Positions 49,912-58,203 of a DNA stretch of 64,000 nucleotides are shown here, piece after piece. The notes under the pieces are model-generated. The model did not search any database. It had not been told where the DNA came from and worked only from the letters and a program-made list of their open reading frames with translations. Location: NCBI RefSeq assembly GCF_001570485.1, contig NZ_BCTA01000094.1, forward strand, positions 39,663-103,662, given 5' to 3'. The stretch is from Mycolicibacterium novocastrense (lineage in GTDB: Bacteria > Actinomycetota > Actinomycetes > Mycobacteriales > Mycobacteriaceae). Position 1 is the first letter of the stretch. Each line of letters opens with the position of its first letter. The translations under genes and the position numbers were made by a program.

Positions 49912-51039
49912 GTGACCCGCCCGCGGGTGGTCGTCGCGGGCCTCGGCGACAGCGGTGTGCTGACCGCGATCAAGCTTGCGCGGCACGCCGACGTCGTCGG
50001 TGTCTCCGCCAAACCGGGGCTGCTCAGCGGCCAGGAACTCGGCATGCGCATCAGCAGGCCGCAGGACTGGGCTCGCTACAACTGGATTGGGTTCCACCGG
50101 TTCCGCGGACTCGACCACGTTCGCACCGTGCACGGCACACTGACCGGGCTCGACCCGTCGGCGCAGAAAGTGCTCGTCGAGACCGCCGACGGCGGTGCGG
50201 TCGCCGAACCCTATGACGCGCTGGTGATTTCGACGGGCGTCAGCAACGGCTTCTGGCGGCGACCGCATCTGCAGACGGCCGACGAGATCACCACCGAACT
50301 CGGTACGGCGCACCAGCGGCTGGCGTCCGCGCGGTCGGTGATCATCATCGGCGGGGGCGCCGCGGCCGTCAGCAGCGCGGCCAACCTGGCCAAGGCGTGG
50401 CCCGACAAGCGCGTCGACCTCTACTTCCCTTCCGAGCGCGCGCTCGTGCACCACCACCCGCGGGTGTGGCAGCGGATCAGCCGTCAACTGGCCGGGCTCG
50501 GCGTGGGCCTGCATGCGTGCCACCGCGCGGTGCTCCCGGACGGGTTCGGCTGCGACGAGATCACCGACGCACCCGTGCAGTGGAGCACCGGGCAGCCGGC
50601 GTCGTCGGCCGACGCGGTGCTGTGGGCCATCGGCCGGGTCTCGCCCAATACCCAGTGGCTGCCGCCCGAGTTTCTCGACGAGCAGGGTTTCGTGCGCGTC
50701 ACCCCCGAACTCCGCGTGCCCGGGGCCACCGGGGTATTCGCGGTCGGCGACGTCGCGGCGACCGACCCGCTGCGAAGCTCGGCCCGCAACCGCGCCGACG
50801 GGCTACTCGCCCACAACATCCGCGCCCACTTCGCAGGCAAACCGCTGCGCGCCTATCGGCCCGCGAGCCGGCGGTGGGGTTCGGTGCTCGGCCCGCAGGC
50901 CGACGGCCTCGAGGTGTTCACGCCGAAGGGTCAGGCGTTCCGCTTCCCCGGGTGGTCGATCGATCGCGTGCTGATGCCGTGGATCGTCTGGCGCGGTTTC
51001 TACCGCGGCGTGCGGCCGGAGTCTGCGTCGCGAAACTGA
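49912..51039 (+). CDS. NDH-2/AIF-like FAD/NAD(P) oxidoreductase
   Basis: The 375-residue flavoprotein starts VTRPRVVVAGLGDSGVLTAI (a slightly unusual GLGDSG in place of GxGxxG) and has the second nucleotide site SVIIIGGGAAAVSSAANLAK and GVFAVGDVAATDPLRSSARN for FAD. This is the two-domain pattern of NADH dehydrogenase-2, AIF and FSP1 proteins that reduce quinones. A C-terminal GWSIDRVLMPWIVWRGFYRG may contact membrane. It follows the tocopherol-cyclase-like gene closely, so a quinone role for both is conceivable but unproven. Confidence 0.8.
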   Translation: MTRPRVVVAGLGDSGVLTAIKLARHADVVGVSAKPGLLSGQELGMRISRPQDWARYNWIGFHRFRGLDHVRTVHGTLTGLDPSAQKVLVETADGGAVAEPYDALVISTGVSNGFWRRPHLQTADEITTELGTAHQRLASARSVIIIGGGAAAVSSAANLAKAWPDKRVDLYFPSERALVHHHPRVWQRISRQLAGLGVGLHACHRAVLPDGFGCDEITDAPVQWSTGQPASSADAVLWAIGRVSPNTQWLPPEFLDEQGFVRVTPELRVPGATGVFAVGDVAATDPLRSSARNRADGLLAHNIRAHFAGKPLRAYRPASRRWGSVLGPQADGLEVFTPKGQAFRFPGWSIDRVLMPWIVWRGFYRGVRPESASRN

Positions 51040-51077
51040 AGATGTGCATCACTTTTCGCGAGCCGTCGAGCAGAAGC

Positions 51078-52316
51078 TCAGTCTCGCGGCAGTTCCGCCG
51101 CGATCGTGTCCAGCAGGGCACCGTAGCGGTTGGCCTCGCGGTGCGGGCCGGGCTTGCCGCTGCTGATCACCCCCGCGGCGAGCCGACGCTGCGGATCCGC
51201 CCACACGGCGATGTTGGTCAGCCCCGTGTGCCCGAATGCGGCGGGGGCACCGCGACCGAACGGCCCGAACCGTTTCGACCCGAGCATGAAGCCGGTGCCC
51301 CAGCGCAGCGGGGCCAGCCCGACCGCGACGTCGGGGCGCAGCCGCCGGGCCTCCGCGGTCGCGTTGCGCAGCGTCTCGGGTGCAACGACGCGCACACCGT
51401 CGAGTTCGCCGCCGCGGCGCAGCATTTCGGCGAATCGCGACAGCTCGAAGGCCGTGGAGACCGTGTTCGATGACGGCAGCACGCTGGTGAGGTACTGCGG
51501 GCTGTTCGAGAACGGGATGATCTTGTACAGCGAACCGCCGACCGCCAAACGGAACACCGTGGCGGCGGGCTGGGGCAGCTCCTTGCCGGTGGCGTGGCTC
51601 GGTGCGACCAACGGAACATCCTGCGGCGCAACGCCGTAATTCGTCCACCGAAAGCCCAGTGGTTCGAGGATCTCGGTGGCCAGGATGTCGCGGATATTGC
51701 GTCCGGCCGCCGCACCGACGATCTCGCGGATCAACGGTCCCCAGGTCAGCCCGTGGTAGATGTGCACGAGGCCCGGCCGATACAGCGGTTTGAGTTCGCC
51801 GAGCTTCTCCCGGGTGTACTCGCTGTCGTCCATGCGGCGCAGATCCGGTCGCGGGCCGGTGTGGATCGGGATGCCCGCACTGTGGGTCATCACGTGCCGG
51901 ATCGTGGTGCGGTGCTTGCCATGGCTGGTGTAGCCGGGCAGGTACTCGCAGACGCGGTCGTCGAGAGAGAAGACGCCCCGCTCGACGAGCATGTGCACGA
52001 CCGTCGTCGTGATCGCCTTGGCCGCCGAGTACGCGCAGAACGGTGTTTCGGTGGTGACGGGGACCTTCTCCGCATCGAGGGGGTCGGAGGGACCGTTGCC
52101 CCATCCGTGCCCGATCGCGCGGTTCAGCACGACCGTGCCGTTGTGGCGCAGGCACACCTGGATCGCGGGGTGCATCCCCGCCGCATACCAGTGGCGGGCG
52201 GCCTGCCAGATGCGCTCGATCGCCGCAGGGTCGACGTCGGAGTGGTCCTCCTCGCCGACCGCGGTCACGGCGTCGAGATCGTCGGGCACCCGTATCCTGC
52301 CGTCGGCTGCCGTCAT
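51078..52316 (-). CDS. Serine hydrolase (beta-lactamase/EstB family)
   Basis: The 412-residue protein has the class C beta-lactamase-like SxxK motif in YSAAKAITTT (Ser97, Lys100), a YxN-like tyrosine in VHIYHGLTWGPLI and an HTG motif in FGHTGLTNIAVW. Such proteins are esterases or transpeptidase-like hydrolases in mycobacteria. It starts at ATG 52316, which overlaps the stop of the nitrobindin gene by 4 nt (ATGA), so the two are translationally coupled. No signal peptide is visible, suggesting a cytoplasmic enzyme. The substrate is unknown. Confidence 0.87.
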   Translation of the reverse strand: MTAADGRIRVPDDLDAVTAVGEEDHSDVDPAAIERIWQAARHWYAAGMHPAIQVCLRHNGTVVLNRAIGHGWGNGPSDPLDAEKVPVTTETPFCAYSAAKAITTTVVHMLVERGVFSLDDRVCEYLPGYTSHGKHRTTIRHVMTHSAGIPIHTGPRPDLRRMDDSEYTREKLGELKPLYRPGLVHIYHGLTWGPLIREIVGAAAGRNIRDILATEILEPLGFRWTNYGVAPQDVPLVAPSHATGKELPQPAATVFRLAVGGSLYKIIPFSNSPQYLTSVLPSSNTVSTAFELSRFAEMLRRGGELDGVRVVAPETLRNATAEARRLRPDVAVGLAPLRWGTGFMLGSKRFGPFGRGAPAAFGHTGLTNIAVWADPQRRLAAGVISSGKPGPHREANRYGALLDTIAAELPRD

Positions 52317-52795
52317 TCGGCCGTCCTGTGCAGGGTCGCGCCGAGATGATGTTGCAGGGGCAGGCCCATCGCCGCCATCCGCAACGAGTAGACCAGTTCG
52401 TCGCCGTCGACCCGGATCGAACGGCCGAGCGCGGCAACGTTTTTCGCGGTAGAAGTGAGGCCGATCGAGGTCGCGGTCAGTTCGAGCTCGATGACCGCGC
52501 GCTCGACCACGAGGGTGCCCTCCTCGATCTCGGTGATCCCGTTCGGATGGGCCAACACCCATTCCGCGCGGCCGTGCGACGGCATCCGCAGAAAGCCCGT
52601 CTCGGCGTGCAGGGGCCGACCATCGTCGGCGGCGGTCGCCTGGCGGTATGTCAGGAACGGTTTGCCGACGTGGTCGAACGCGATCTGCTCGGTGTAATTG
52701 AACGGTTCGATCGTCGGATATTCGCCCGCGCCGCGGCCGGACCAGACGCCCAGCAGTGGGCGCAGCACGGCGATGTCGGGGTGGAGTTCGACCAC
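52313..52795 (-). CDS. Nitrobindin/FABP-like haem protein (peroxynitrite isomerase-like)
   Basis: The 160-residue protein opens VVELHPDIAVLRPLLGVWSG with the nitrobindin GxWxGxG motif (GVWSGRGAGEYP). It ends with LPLQHHLGATLHR, containing the His that binds haem in this family. Mycobacterial nitrobindins (Rv2717c-like) isomerise peroxynitrite to nitrate. Start GTG 52795. It overlaps the start of the serine hydrolase gene by 4 nt. The same gene pairing is notable since a haem protein and a hydrolase share no obvious pathway. Confidence 0.85.
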   Translation of the reverse strand: MVELHPDIAVLRPLLGVWSGRGAGEYPTIEPFNYTEQIAFDHVGKPFLTYRQATAADDGRPLHAETGFLRMPSHGRAEWVLAHPNGITEIEEGTLVVERAVIELELTATSIGLTSTAKNVAALGRSIRVDGDELVYSLRMAAMGLPLQHHLGATLHRTAE

Positions 52796-52804
52796 ACCGC
52801 CAGG

Positions 52805-53293
52805 CTAGCGGGGGCCGCCGCTCAGGATTCCCTTGCCGATGAACGACCCGAGTTGGCTCAGCAGGTCGGTGGGGGAGGCCTGCGGCGGCGGCGCGGCGTT
52901 CGTCTGCTGCCACGGCTGGCAATCTCGCGTGGTGAATGCGGTGTCGGTCGCCTCGATGCGCACCACCTGGGGCTTCTTGGTGAGCGCATTGTCGGGGACC
53001 TGGTCGTTGTTGTCCCGCTTCCAGTAGCAGGCGCCGCCGTCGACGGGACCCGCCGACGAGTACGTACCCGGCAGAATTTCGGTGCCGACCTTGTAGGTGC
53101 CGTCCTTGTCGATGGAGGTCAGCGGCCCGGCGGGGGGCGGTCCCGGCTCAGTGGACGGGCCCGGCGCAGCCGACGGTCCCGGGGCCCCCGGATCGGGATG
53201 GTGCGGCTCGTCCGGTTGGGCCTGCGCGACACCCAGCCCGCCGAGGGCGAGGAGCGCCGTCGCGGCAACGGCGGCCAGTCGCGGCAAAGTCAT
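52805..53293 (-). CDS. Secreted protein with Pro-rich linker and GTYxVGxxIxPGTY module
   Basis: The 162-residue protein begins with a signal peptide (MTLPRLAAVAATALLALGGL then GVAQAQ). A proline/glycine-rich linker follows (residues about 27-57), then the module SIDKDGTYKVGTEILPGTYS with GGACYWKRDNN and two cysteines. This module occurs in various actinobacterial secreted and lipoproteins with no known role. Start ATG 53293. It precedes the nitrobindin gene on the same strand by 9 nt. Cell-surface location is likely; function unknown. Confidence 0.75.
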   Translation of the reverse strand: MTLPRLAAVAATALLALGGLGVAQAQPDEPHHPDPGAPGPSAAPGPSTEPGPPPAGPLTSIDKDGTYKVGTEILPGTYSSAGPVDGGACYWKRDNNDQVPDNALTKKPQVVRIEATDTAFTTRDCQPWQQTNAAPPPQASPTDLLSQLGSFIGKGILSGGPR

Positions 53294-53325
53294 GCGAGCC
53301 AGTCTAAACGGACAGCGGGCCTGGG

Positions 53326-53368
53326 AAAGAAAAAACCCGTCGCCGCAGCGGGGAGCTGCGGCGACGGG
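53326..53368 (-). terminator. Intrinsic terminator of the hemophore gene
   Basis: Read on the minus strand, GCTGCGGCGACGGG pairs over 14 bp with CCCGTCGCCGCAGC (arms 53355-53368 and 53336-53349) around a 5-nt loop. A run of six T (53335-53330), then CTTT, follows. It lies 25 nt after the stop of the hemophore gene. It is the only classical Rho-independent terminator I found, in a genus where they are rare. Confidence 0.85.
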
Positions 53369-53393
53369 CTCTGTTCAACGGAGTCGACCGGAC

Positions 53394-53792
53394 TCAGCCG
53401 GCCATGAACTCGTCGTAGGCCGACGCCAACTCCGGCGGCAGCGCCGAGATGTTGCAGGTGCGCTGCACGTCGCCGATCGGCGCGAGGATGCCACGCAGGT
53501 CGTAGTACTCCTGCGGGTTGGCGTTGAAGTACCCGCGCAGGGTGGCCGACGCTTCGTTGCGAGGCTGGCCGAACGCGGTGGTCACGGCCTGGTTGGCACC
53601 CGGATGGCTGTCCAGGTACGTACGGGCCGCACCCGTCACATTGCTGACGGTGCCGGACACGGCGCTTGCGCTGCAGTCCGGTGCGGCTATCGCCGACGGC
53701 GCGGCGATGGTTGCTGCGGCCAGGCCGCCGAGCAGGCTGGCGGCACAGGCGCCGGCGATCTGCCGGCGCGCGGCGATACCACGGATTTTCAT
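53394..53792 (-). CDS. Secreted hemophore-type haem-binding protein
   Basis: The 132-residue protein has an N-terminal signal peptide (RRQIAGACAASLLGGLAAAT then IAAPSAIAAPDC). The mature domain has the mycobacterial haemophore (MHB, Rv0203-like) pattern: CSASAVSGTVSNVTGAARTY, LDSHPGANQAVTTAFGQPRN, RGYFNANPQEYYDLRGI and RTCN, with two Cys about 80 residues apart. Such proteins capture haem outside the cell for iron uptake. ATG 53792 has a GGAAAG site; an upstream ATG at 53810 is unlikely. It is followed by a strong terminator. Confidence 0.85.
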   Translation of the reverse strand: MKIRGIAARRQIAGACAASLLGGLAAATIAAPSAIAAPDCSASAVSGTVSNVTGAARTYLDSHPGANQAVTTAFGQPRNEASATLRGYFNANPQEYYDLRGILAPIGDVQRTCNISALPPELASAYDEFMAG

Positions 53793-54086
53793 ATCGTTTC
53801 TTTCCTTCATTGCGTTTGTCGCTGTTTCCCCCGTCCCCGAAAACCAAGGTACCCATGGCAAATGCGGACAAACGCCGCAGCGAGACGCGGAATCGAACCA
53901 CACGCAGGCGTTACACCGCAGCGGCGTGATCTGTACCGCAATTTCGGCCGAATTCGATAAGCGTGCAACCAGAAATTTCAAGAACTCTGAGAATTAGCTG
54001 GCGATCTTTAATTGATCGTGATCTGCATGGTGACCGAATTGTTATCCGCGCCTATGGGCGCAGGCGCCGAACATGAGCCTGAACAT

Positions 54087-54506
54087 ATGGTGGTCCTCGT
54101 GAAGTTGGACCTGCTGAGCCCCGGTGTCGAAGTCGGCCTCGTCACCACGAACCGAGACGAGATGGTCGCCTTCTACGAAGGGTTCCTCGAACTCGAACCC
54201 CAAGGCGAGATCGAGTTCCCCGGCGGTTCGCAGCGGCGGTACTCACTGGGGGGCAGCGTGGTCAAGCTGGTGACTTACGAGACACCGCCGCCGCAACCGG
54301 TTGCTTCCGGAGGTGGCAGGGCGCAGGCCGGGATCCGGTACTTCACGGTGGGGGTGAAGAACCTGCGCGGCATCGCCGAGGAATTCGCCGCCTCCGGGTA
54401 CGACGTCGTCGAACCGCTGACCGAGTTCGCGCCGGTGCCGGGTATGGGCTGGATGTTCGTCGCCGACCCGGACGGCAACTGGATCGAAATGTTCGGAACG
54501 CTGTGA
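54087..54506 (+). CDS. VOC-family protein
   Basis: The 139-residue protein has the vicinal-oxygen-chelate half-fold LLSPGVEVGLVTTNRDEMVA, FYEGFLELEPQGEIEFPGG and a second half GIRYFTVGVKNLRGIAEEFA, ending DPDGNWIEMFGTL. It starts at ATG 54087, or GTG 54099. The 294-nt region before it (53793-54086) is unusually A/T-rich and contains its promoter and that of the divergent hemophore gene, with no further gene I can support. The stop overlaps the rhomboid start by 4 nt. Confidence 0.83.
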   Translation: MVVLVKLDLLSPGVEVGLVTTNRDEMVAFYEGFLELEPQGEIEFPGGSQRRYSLGGSVVKLVTYETPPPQPVASGGGRAQAGIRYFTVGVKNLRGIAEEFAASGYDVVEPLTEFAPVPGMGWMFVADPDGNWIEMFGTL

Positions 54507-55369
54507 CCGGCTTCCAACCCGCGCCGACCCCGCCCGGGGCGCCGACGTGCTACCGGCACCCCGACAGGGTGACCTATGTCCGCTGCGCGCGGTGCAACCG
54601 CTACATCTGCGCCGAATGCATGCGTGACGCGGCGGTCGGACATCAGTGCGTGGAGTGCGTGAACGCCGGCGCTCAACAAGTGCGCCCGGTGGGGACGCAG
54701 TTCGGCGGGGTGCCAACGGACAAGCCGATGGTCACCTACGTGTTGATTGCCGCGAACGTGGTGATGTTCGCGCTGCAGATGGCGGTTCCCGGTCTGCAGC
54801 GCGAACTCGTGCTGCAGTCCTTCGCCGTCGCTGATGGAGAGCTGTACCGCCTGCTGACGTCGGCGTTCCTGCACTACGGGCCCGCCCACATCCTGCTCAA
54901 CATGTGGGCCCTCTACGTCGTCGGCCCCCCGCTGGAGGCGGCGCTGGGCCGGTTGCGGTTCTCGGCCCTGTACCTGTTGAGCGCGCTCGGCGGATCCGTG
55001 CTCGTCTACCTGCTGTCCTCGCCGGTCGCGCAGACCGCGGGGGCGTCGGGCGCGGTGTTCGGGCTCTTCGGGGCCATATTCGTGGTGGGCAAGCGGTTGA
55101 ACATGGACGTGCGGTGGGTGGGCGCGATCATCGCGATCAACCTGGCGTTCACGTTCATCATCCCGCTGGTGAGCTCGCAGAACATCAGCTGGCAGGGCCA
55201 CATCGGGGGACTCGTCACGGGCGCCGCGATCGCGACGGCCTACGTGTACGCGCCGCGTGGCTCGCGCAATATGGTCCAGGCCGGGGCCAGCGCGGCGGCT
55301 CTGGTGATCTTCGCGGCCCTGATCTGGTGGCGTACCGCCGATCTGCTGGCGTCCCTCGGTCTGGCCTGA
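54503..55369 (+). CDS. Rhomboid protease with N-terminal zinc finger
   Basis: The 288-residue protein begins with a B-box-like cysteine/histidine cluster (CYRHP, CARC, CAEC, GHQCVEC, residues 16-52) that should bind zinc. Then come about six transmembrane helices of a rhomboid protease. The catalytic Ser182 is in GASGAVFGLFG and the His233 in GHIGGLVTG. The conserved HYGPAHILLNMWAL segment precedes them. Rhomboids cleave membrane proteins within the bilayer; the zinc finger may select substrates. GTG 54503 forms a GTGA overlap with the VOC stop. Confidence 0.92.
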   Translation: MTGFQPAPTPPGAPTCYRHPDRVTYVRCARCNRYICAECMRDAAVGHQCVECVNAGAQQVRPVGTQFGGVPTDKPMVTYVLIAANVVMFALQMAVPGLQRELVLQSFAVADGELYRLLTSAFLHYGPAHILLNMWALYVVGPPLEAALGRLRFSALYLLSALGGSVLVYLLSSPVAQTAGASGAVFGLFGAIFVVGKRLNMDVRWVGAIIAINLAFTFIIPLVSSQNISWQGHIGGLVTGAAIATAYVYAPRGSRNMVQAGASAAALVIFAALIWWRTADLLASLGLA

Positions 55370-55374
55370 ACCCG

Positions 55375-57285
55375 CTACAGCTCGATGCGGGAGCCGACGA
55401 TCACGGTGCGGTCGAGCGGCAGGCCGAAGTGCGCCGCGGCGTCGGCGGTGATGTGCGATGTCGCGATGAACAGCCGTTTGCGCCACGGCGCCATGGTCGG
55501 GGCGTCGCCGGGAGAAATCTCGAGCTTGGACAGGAAGTAGGACGCGGTGGCCAGGTCGACCGGTCCCTCGGTGTCCGCAGGGTCGAGCAGGGCCAGGGCC
55601 CGCGGCACGTTGGGCCGTTCCATGTAACCGAACCGCGCGACGACGTGGACGATCCCGTCCCGGGTGTAGCCGAGGTCGTCGTGCGTCATCCTCTCGGCGT
55701 CGGGCACCCGCGGCACGGTCTCGGTCTCGACGGAGACGATCAGCACGTGCTCGGCGAGGACGCGGTTGTGTTCGACGTTGGTCCGCATGGCCAGCGGTGC
55801 GGTGTGCATGCTGCGGTTCAGGAACACGGCGGTGACCGGTATGCGGATCAGCGGCGGTTCGCGGTTCGGCAGGTCGGCGACGAATTCACGTAACGGGCCT
55901 TCGGCACGTTCCCGTGCGGCGGTGATGACCGCCCGGCCGCGCTGCCAGGTGGTCATCACCGTGAAGGCCGCCACGGCGATGGTCAGCGGCAACCACGCGC
56001 CGTGCACCAGCTTGGTGAGGTTGGCGCCGAAGAACATCAGGTCGACCACCAGCAGCGCGCCGGCGCCGGGCAGCACCGCCCACAGCGGCCACCGCCACCG
56101 CGTGCGCGCGTAGTAGAAGAACAGCGTCGTGGTGATCGTGATGGTGCCCGTCACCGCCATTCCGAACGCGTAGGCCAGCGACGCCGAACTGCGGAAGGCG
56201 AACACCAGGATCAGCACTCCCAGTAGCAGGGCGCCGTTGATCCAGGGGACGTAGATCTGCCCGATGGTGGACGCCGAGGTGTGCTCGATGCGCAGCCGCG
56301 GCAGGTAACCGAGGCGGGCGGCCTGTGAGGTCACCGAGAACGCGCCCGTGATGACGGCTTGCGAGGCGATCACCGTCGCGGCGGTGGCCAACAGCACCAA
56401 CGGAATTCGCGCCCACTCCGGTGCCAGCAGGAAGAACGGGGCGGCCACCGTCGACTCGTCGCCCAGCACCAGCGCGCCCTGACCGAAGTAGCTCAGTGTG
56501 CACGCGGGCAGGACAAGGCCGAGCCACCCGAAAGTGATTGCCCGCCTGCCGAAGTGGCCCATATCGGCGTAGAGCGCCTCGGCGCCCGTCACCGCCAGCA
56601 CGATCGCCGCCAGCGCGAAGAACCCGATGTGGAAGTGTTCGGTGATGAAAGTCAGGGCGTACGTCGGCGACAACGCCTTGAGGATCTCCGGATGCCCGGC
56701 GATGCCGCGTACCCCGCACAACCCGATCGAGACGAACCACACGATCATCACCGGGCCGAAGAACCGCCCGATGGTCGCGGTGCCGCGGCGCTGCACCGAG
56801 AACAGCGCGACGATGATCACCGCGGTGACTGGAACGACGAAGTCCGCCAGCTGCGGGTCGATCACCTTGAGGCCCTCGACCGCGGACAGCACCGAGATCG
56901 CGGGCGTGATCATGCTGTCGCCGAAGAACAGCGCGGCGCCGAACAGACCCAATGCGGCCAGCGTCGCCGTCACCCGTCGTCCGCGCCGGCCGGTCCACCG
57001 GCGCAACAGCGTGATCAGCGCCATGATCCCGCCCTCGCCGTGGTTGTCGGCCCGCATCACCAGCGTCACGTAGGTGAGCGTCACGATGATCATCACCGAC
57101 CAGAAGATCAGTGAGACGACGCCGTAGACGTGGCTGTGCGCGACGGGTACCGGATGCGGATCGTGCGGATTGAACACGGTCTGGATGGTGTAGATCGGGC
57201 TGGTGCCGATATCGCCGAACACGATCCCGAGCGCGGCGATCACCACGGCAGGGCGCAGCGACGTGGTATCCGGCCCTGCCCGCAT
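55375..57285 (-). CDS. kup: Potassium uptake transporter Kup
   Basis: The 636-residue protein has about 12 transmembrane helices and the Kup signatures VIAALGIVFGDIGTSPIYTI, ADNHGEGGIMAL, GLFGAALFFGDSMITPAISV and TGAEALYADMGHFGRRAI. A cytosolic C-terminal domain follows (HTAPLAMRTNVEHNRVLAEH, DDLGYTRDGIVHVVARFGYM). Kup imports K+ with H+. I chose ATG 57285 (MRAGPDTTSLRP); the very long upstream frame is antisense of the coiled-coil gene. Its 3' end is 5 nt from the convergent rhomboid stop. Confidence 0.93.
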   Translation of the reverse strand: MRAGPDTTSLRPAVVIAALGIVFGDIGTSPIYTIQTVFNPHDPHPVPVAHSHVYGVVSLIFWSVMIIVTLTYVTLVMRADNHGEGGIMALITLLRRWTGRRGRRVTATLAALGLFGAALFFGDSMITPAISVLSAVEGLKVIDPQLADFVVPVTAVIIVALFSVQRRGTATIGRFFGPVMIVWFVSIGLCGVRGIAGHPEILKALSPTYALTFITEHFHIGFFALAAIVLAVTGAEALYADMGHFGRRAITFGWLGLVLPACTLSYFGQGALVLGDESTVAAPFFLLAPEWARIPLVLLATAATVIASQAVITGAFSVTSQAARLGYLPRLRIEHTSASTIGQIYVPWINGALLLGVLILVFAFRSSASLAYAFGMAVTGTITITTTLFFYYARTRWRWPLWAVLPGAGALLVVDLMFFGANLTKLVHGAWLPLTIAVAAFTVMTTWQRGRAVITAARERAEGPLREFVADLPNREPPLIRIPVTAVFLNRSMHTAPLAMRTNVEHNRVLAEHVLIVSVETETVPRVPDAERMTHDDLGYTRDGIVHVVARFGYMERPNVPRALALLDPADTEGPVDLATASYFLSKLEISPGDAPTMAPWRKRLFIATSHITADAAAHFGLPLDRTVIVGSRIEL

Positions 57286-57372
57286 CCGATGATCATGGCC
57301 CGAGTGGGGACCGGTTCGCGGCCCTTCTTCACGGATGGGCACGCACCCGCGTGGTTTTGGGAGGATGAGGTC

Positions 57373-58203
57373 GTGGCCGACGACGCGCTCGACGAACTGT
57401 ATGCCGCCAAGCTCGAGGACTTCACCGCGCTGCGCACCAGGCTCGCGGGTGAGGCGAAAAAACGTGGCGACACGGAGGCGGCCAAGCGGATCTCCGCAGC
57501 GCGCAAACCCACGACCGCTGCATGGGTGGTCAACCGGCTCGCGCTCGGCGACGACGATGTCAAGCAACGCCTGAAGAGTCTCGGTCAACGGTTGCGCGAC
57601 GCACACGCGGCGATGGACGGTGAGCGGATCCGGGAGCTGTCCACCGAACAGCGCCGGCTGGTCAACGATCTGACCCGTACCGCGTTCGAGGAGGCTGAGC
57701 TCAAAAGCCCGACGGGAGCGCTGCGCGACGACGTCACCGGCACGCTGCAGGCCGCTGTCGCCGACCCCGATGTGGCGGATCGGCTCGGCCGGTTGACCAA
57801 GGCCGAGGAGTGGTCCGGATTCGGCGAGTTCGGAGACACCGCAATCGTTTTCAGTGCGACCACGAAACGTAAACCGAAGCACGAACCCAAGCCCGAGCCC
57901 GCAGAGCCGAGCGACGATGGACGCGACGGCAAGGACGCGGAGGCGCGCAGACAACGGCAGCAGGCCCGCGCCGAACTGGCCGCCGCCGAGCGCACGAAGG
58001 CCGAAGCCGACGACGCACTGTCCGAACTGCAGTCCGACCTGGCGGCCGCCCGTCTGCGGCACCAGGACGCCCGACGCCGATTGCAGGAAGCCGAGCAAGG
58101 ACTGGCCGCGGCCGGGGACGCTTACGACAAGGCTAAGCAGGCCGGCCGGGACGCCGCCGCCGCGGTGAAGGAGGCCAAGACACGCCTGAGTCGCGTTAAG
58201 TGA
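57373..58203 (+). CDS. Coiled-coil hypothetical protein
   Basis: The 276-residue protein begins VADDALDELYAAKLEDFTAL and has a helical N-terminal half (RISAARKPTTAAWVVNRLAL) and, after a Lys/Pro/Glu-rich link near residues 160-185, a long charged coiled coil (AELAAAERTKAEADDALSEL, RLRHQDARRRLQEAEQGL). No membrane segment or catalytic motif is visible. GTG 57373 follows a GAGGATGAGG ribosome site; the frame upstream overlaps the kup start. It is divergent from kup and its end overlaps the convergent O-methyltransferase by 8 nt. I cannot assign a function. Confidence 0.72.
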   Translation: MADDALDELYAAKLEDFTALRTRLAGEAKKRGDTEAAKRISAARKPTTAAWVVNRLALGDDDVKQRLKSLGQRLRDAHAAMDGERIRELSTEQRRLVNDLTRTAFEEAELKSPTGALRDDVTGTLQAAVADPDVADRLGRLTKAEEWSGFGEFGDTAIVFSATTKRKPKHEPKPEPAEPSDDGRDGKDAEARRQRQQARAELAAAERTKAEADDALSELQSDLAAARLRHQDARRRLQEAEQGLAAAGDAYDKAKQAGRDAAAAVKEAKTRLSRVK

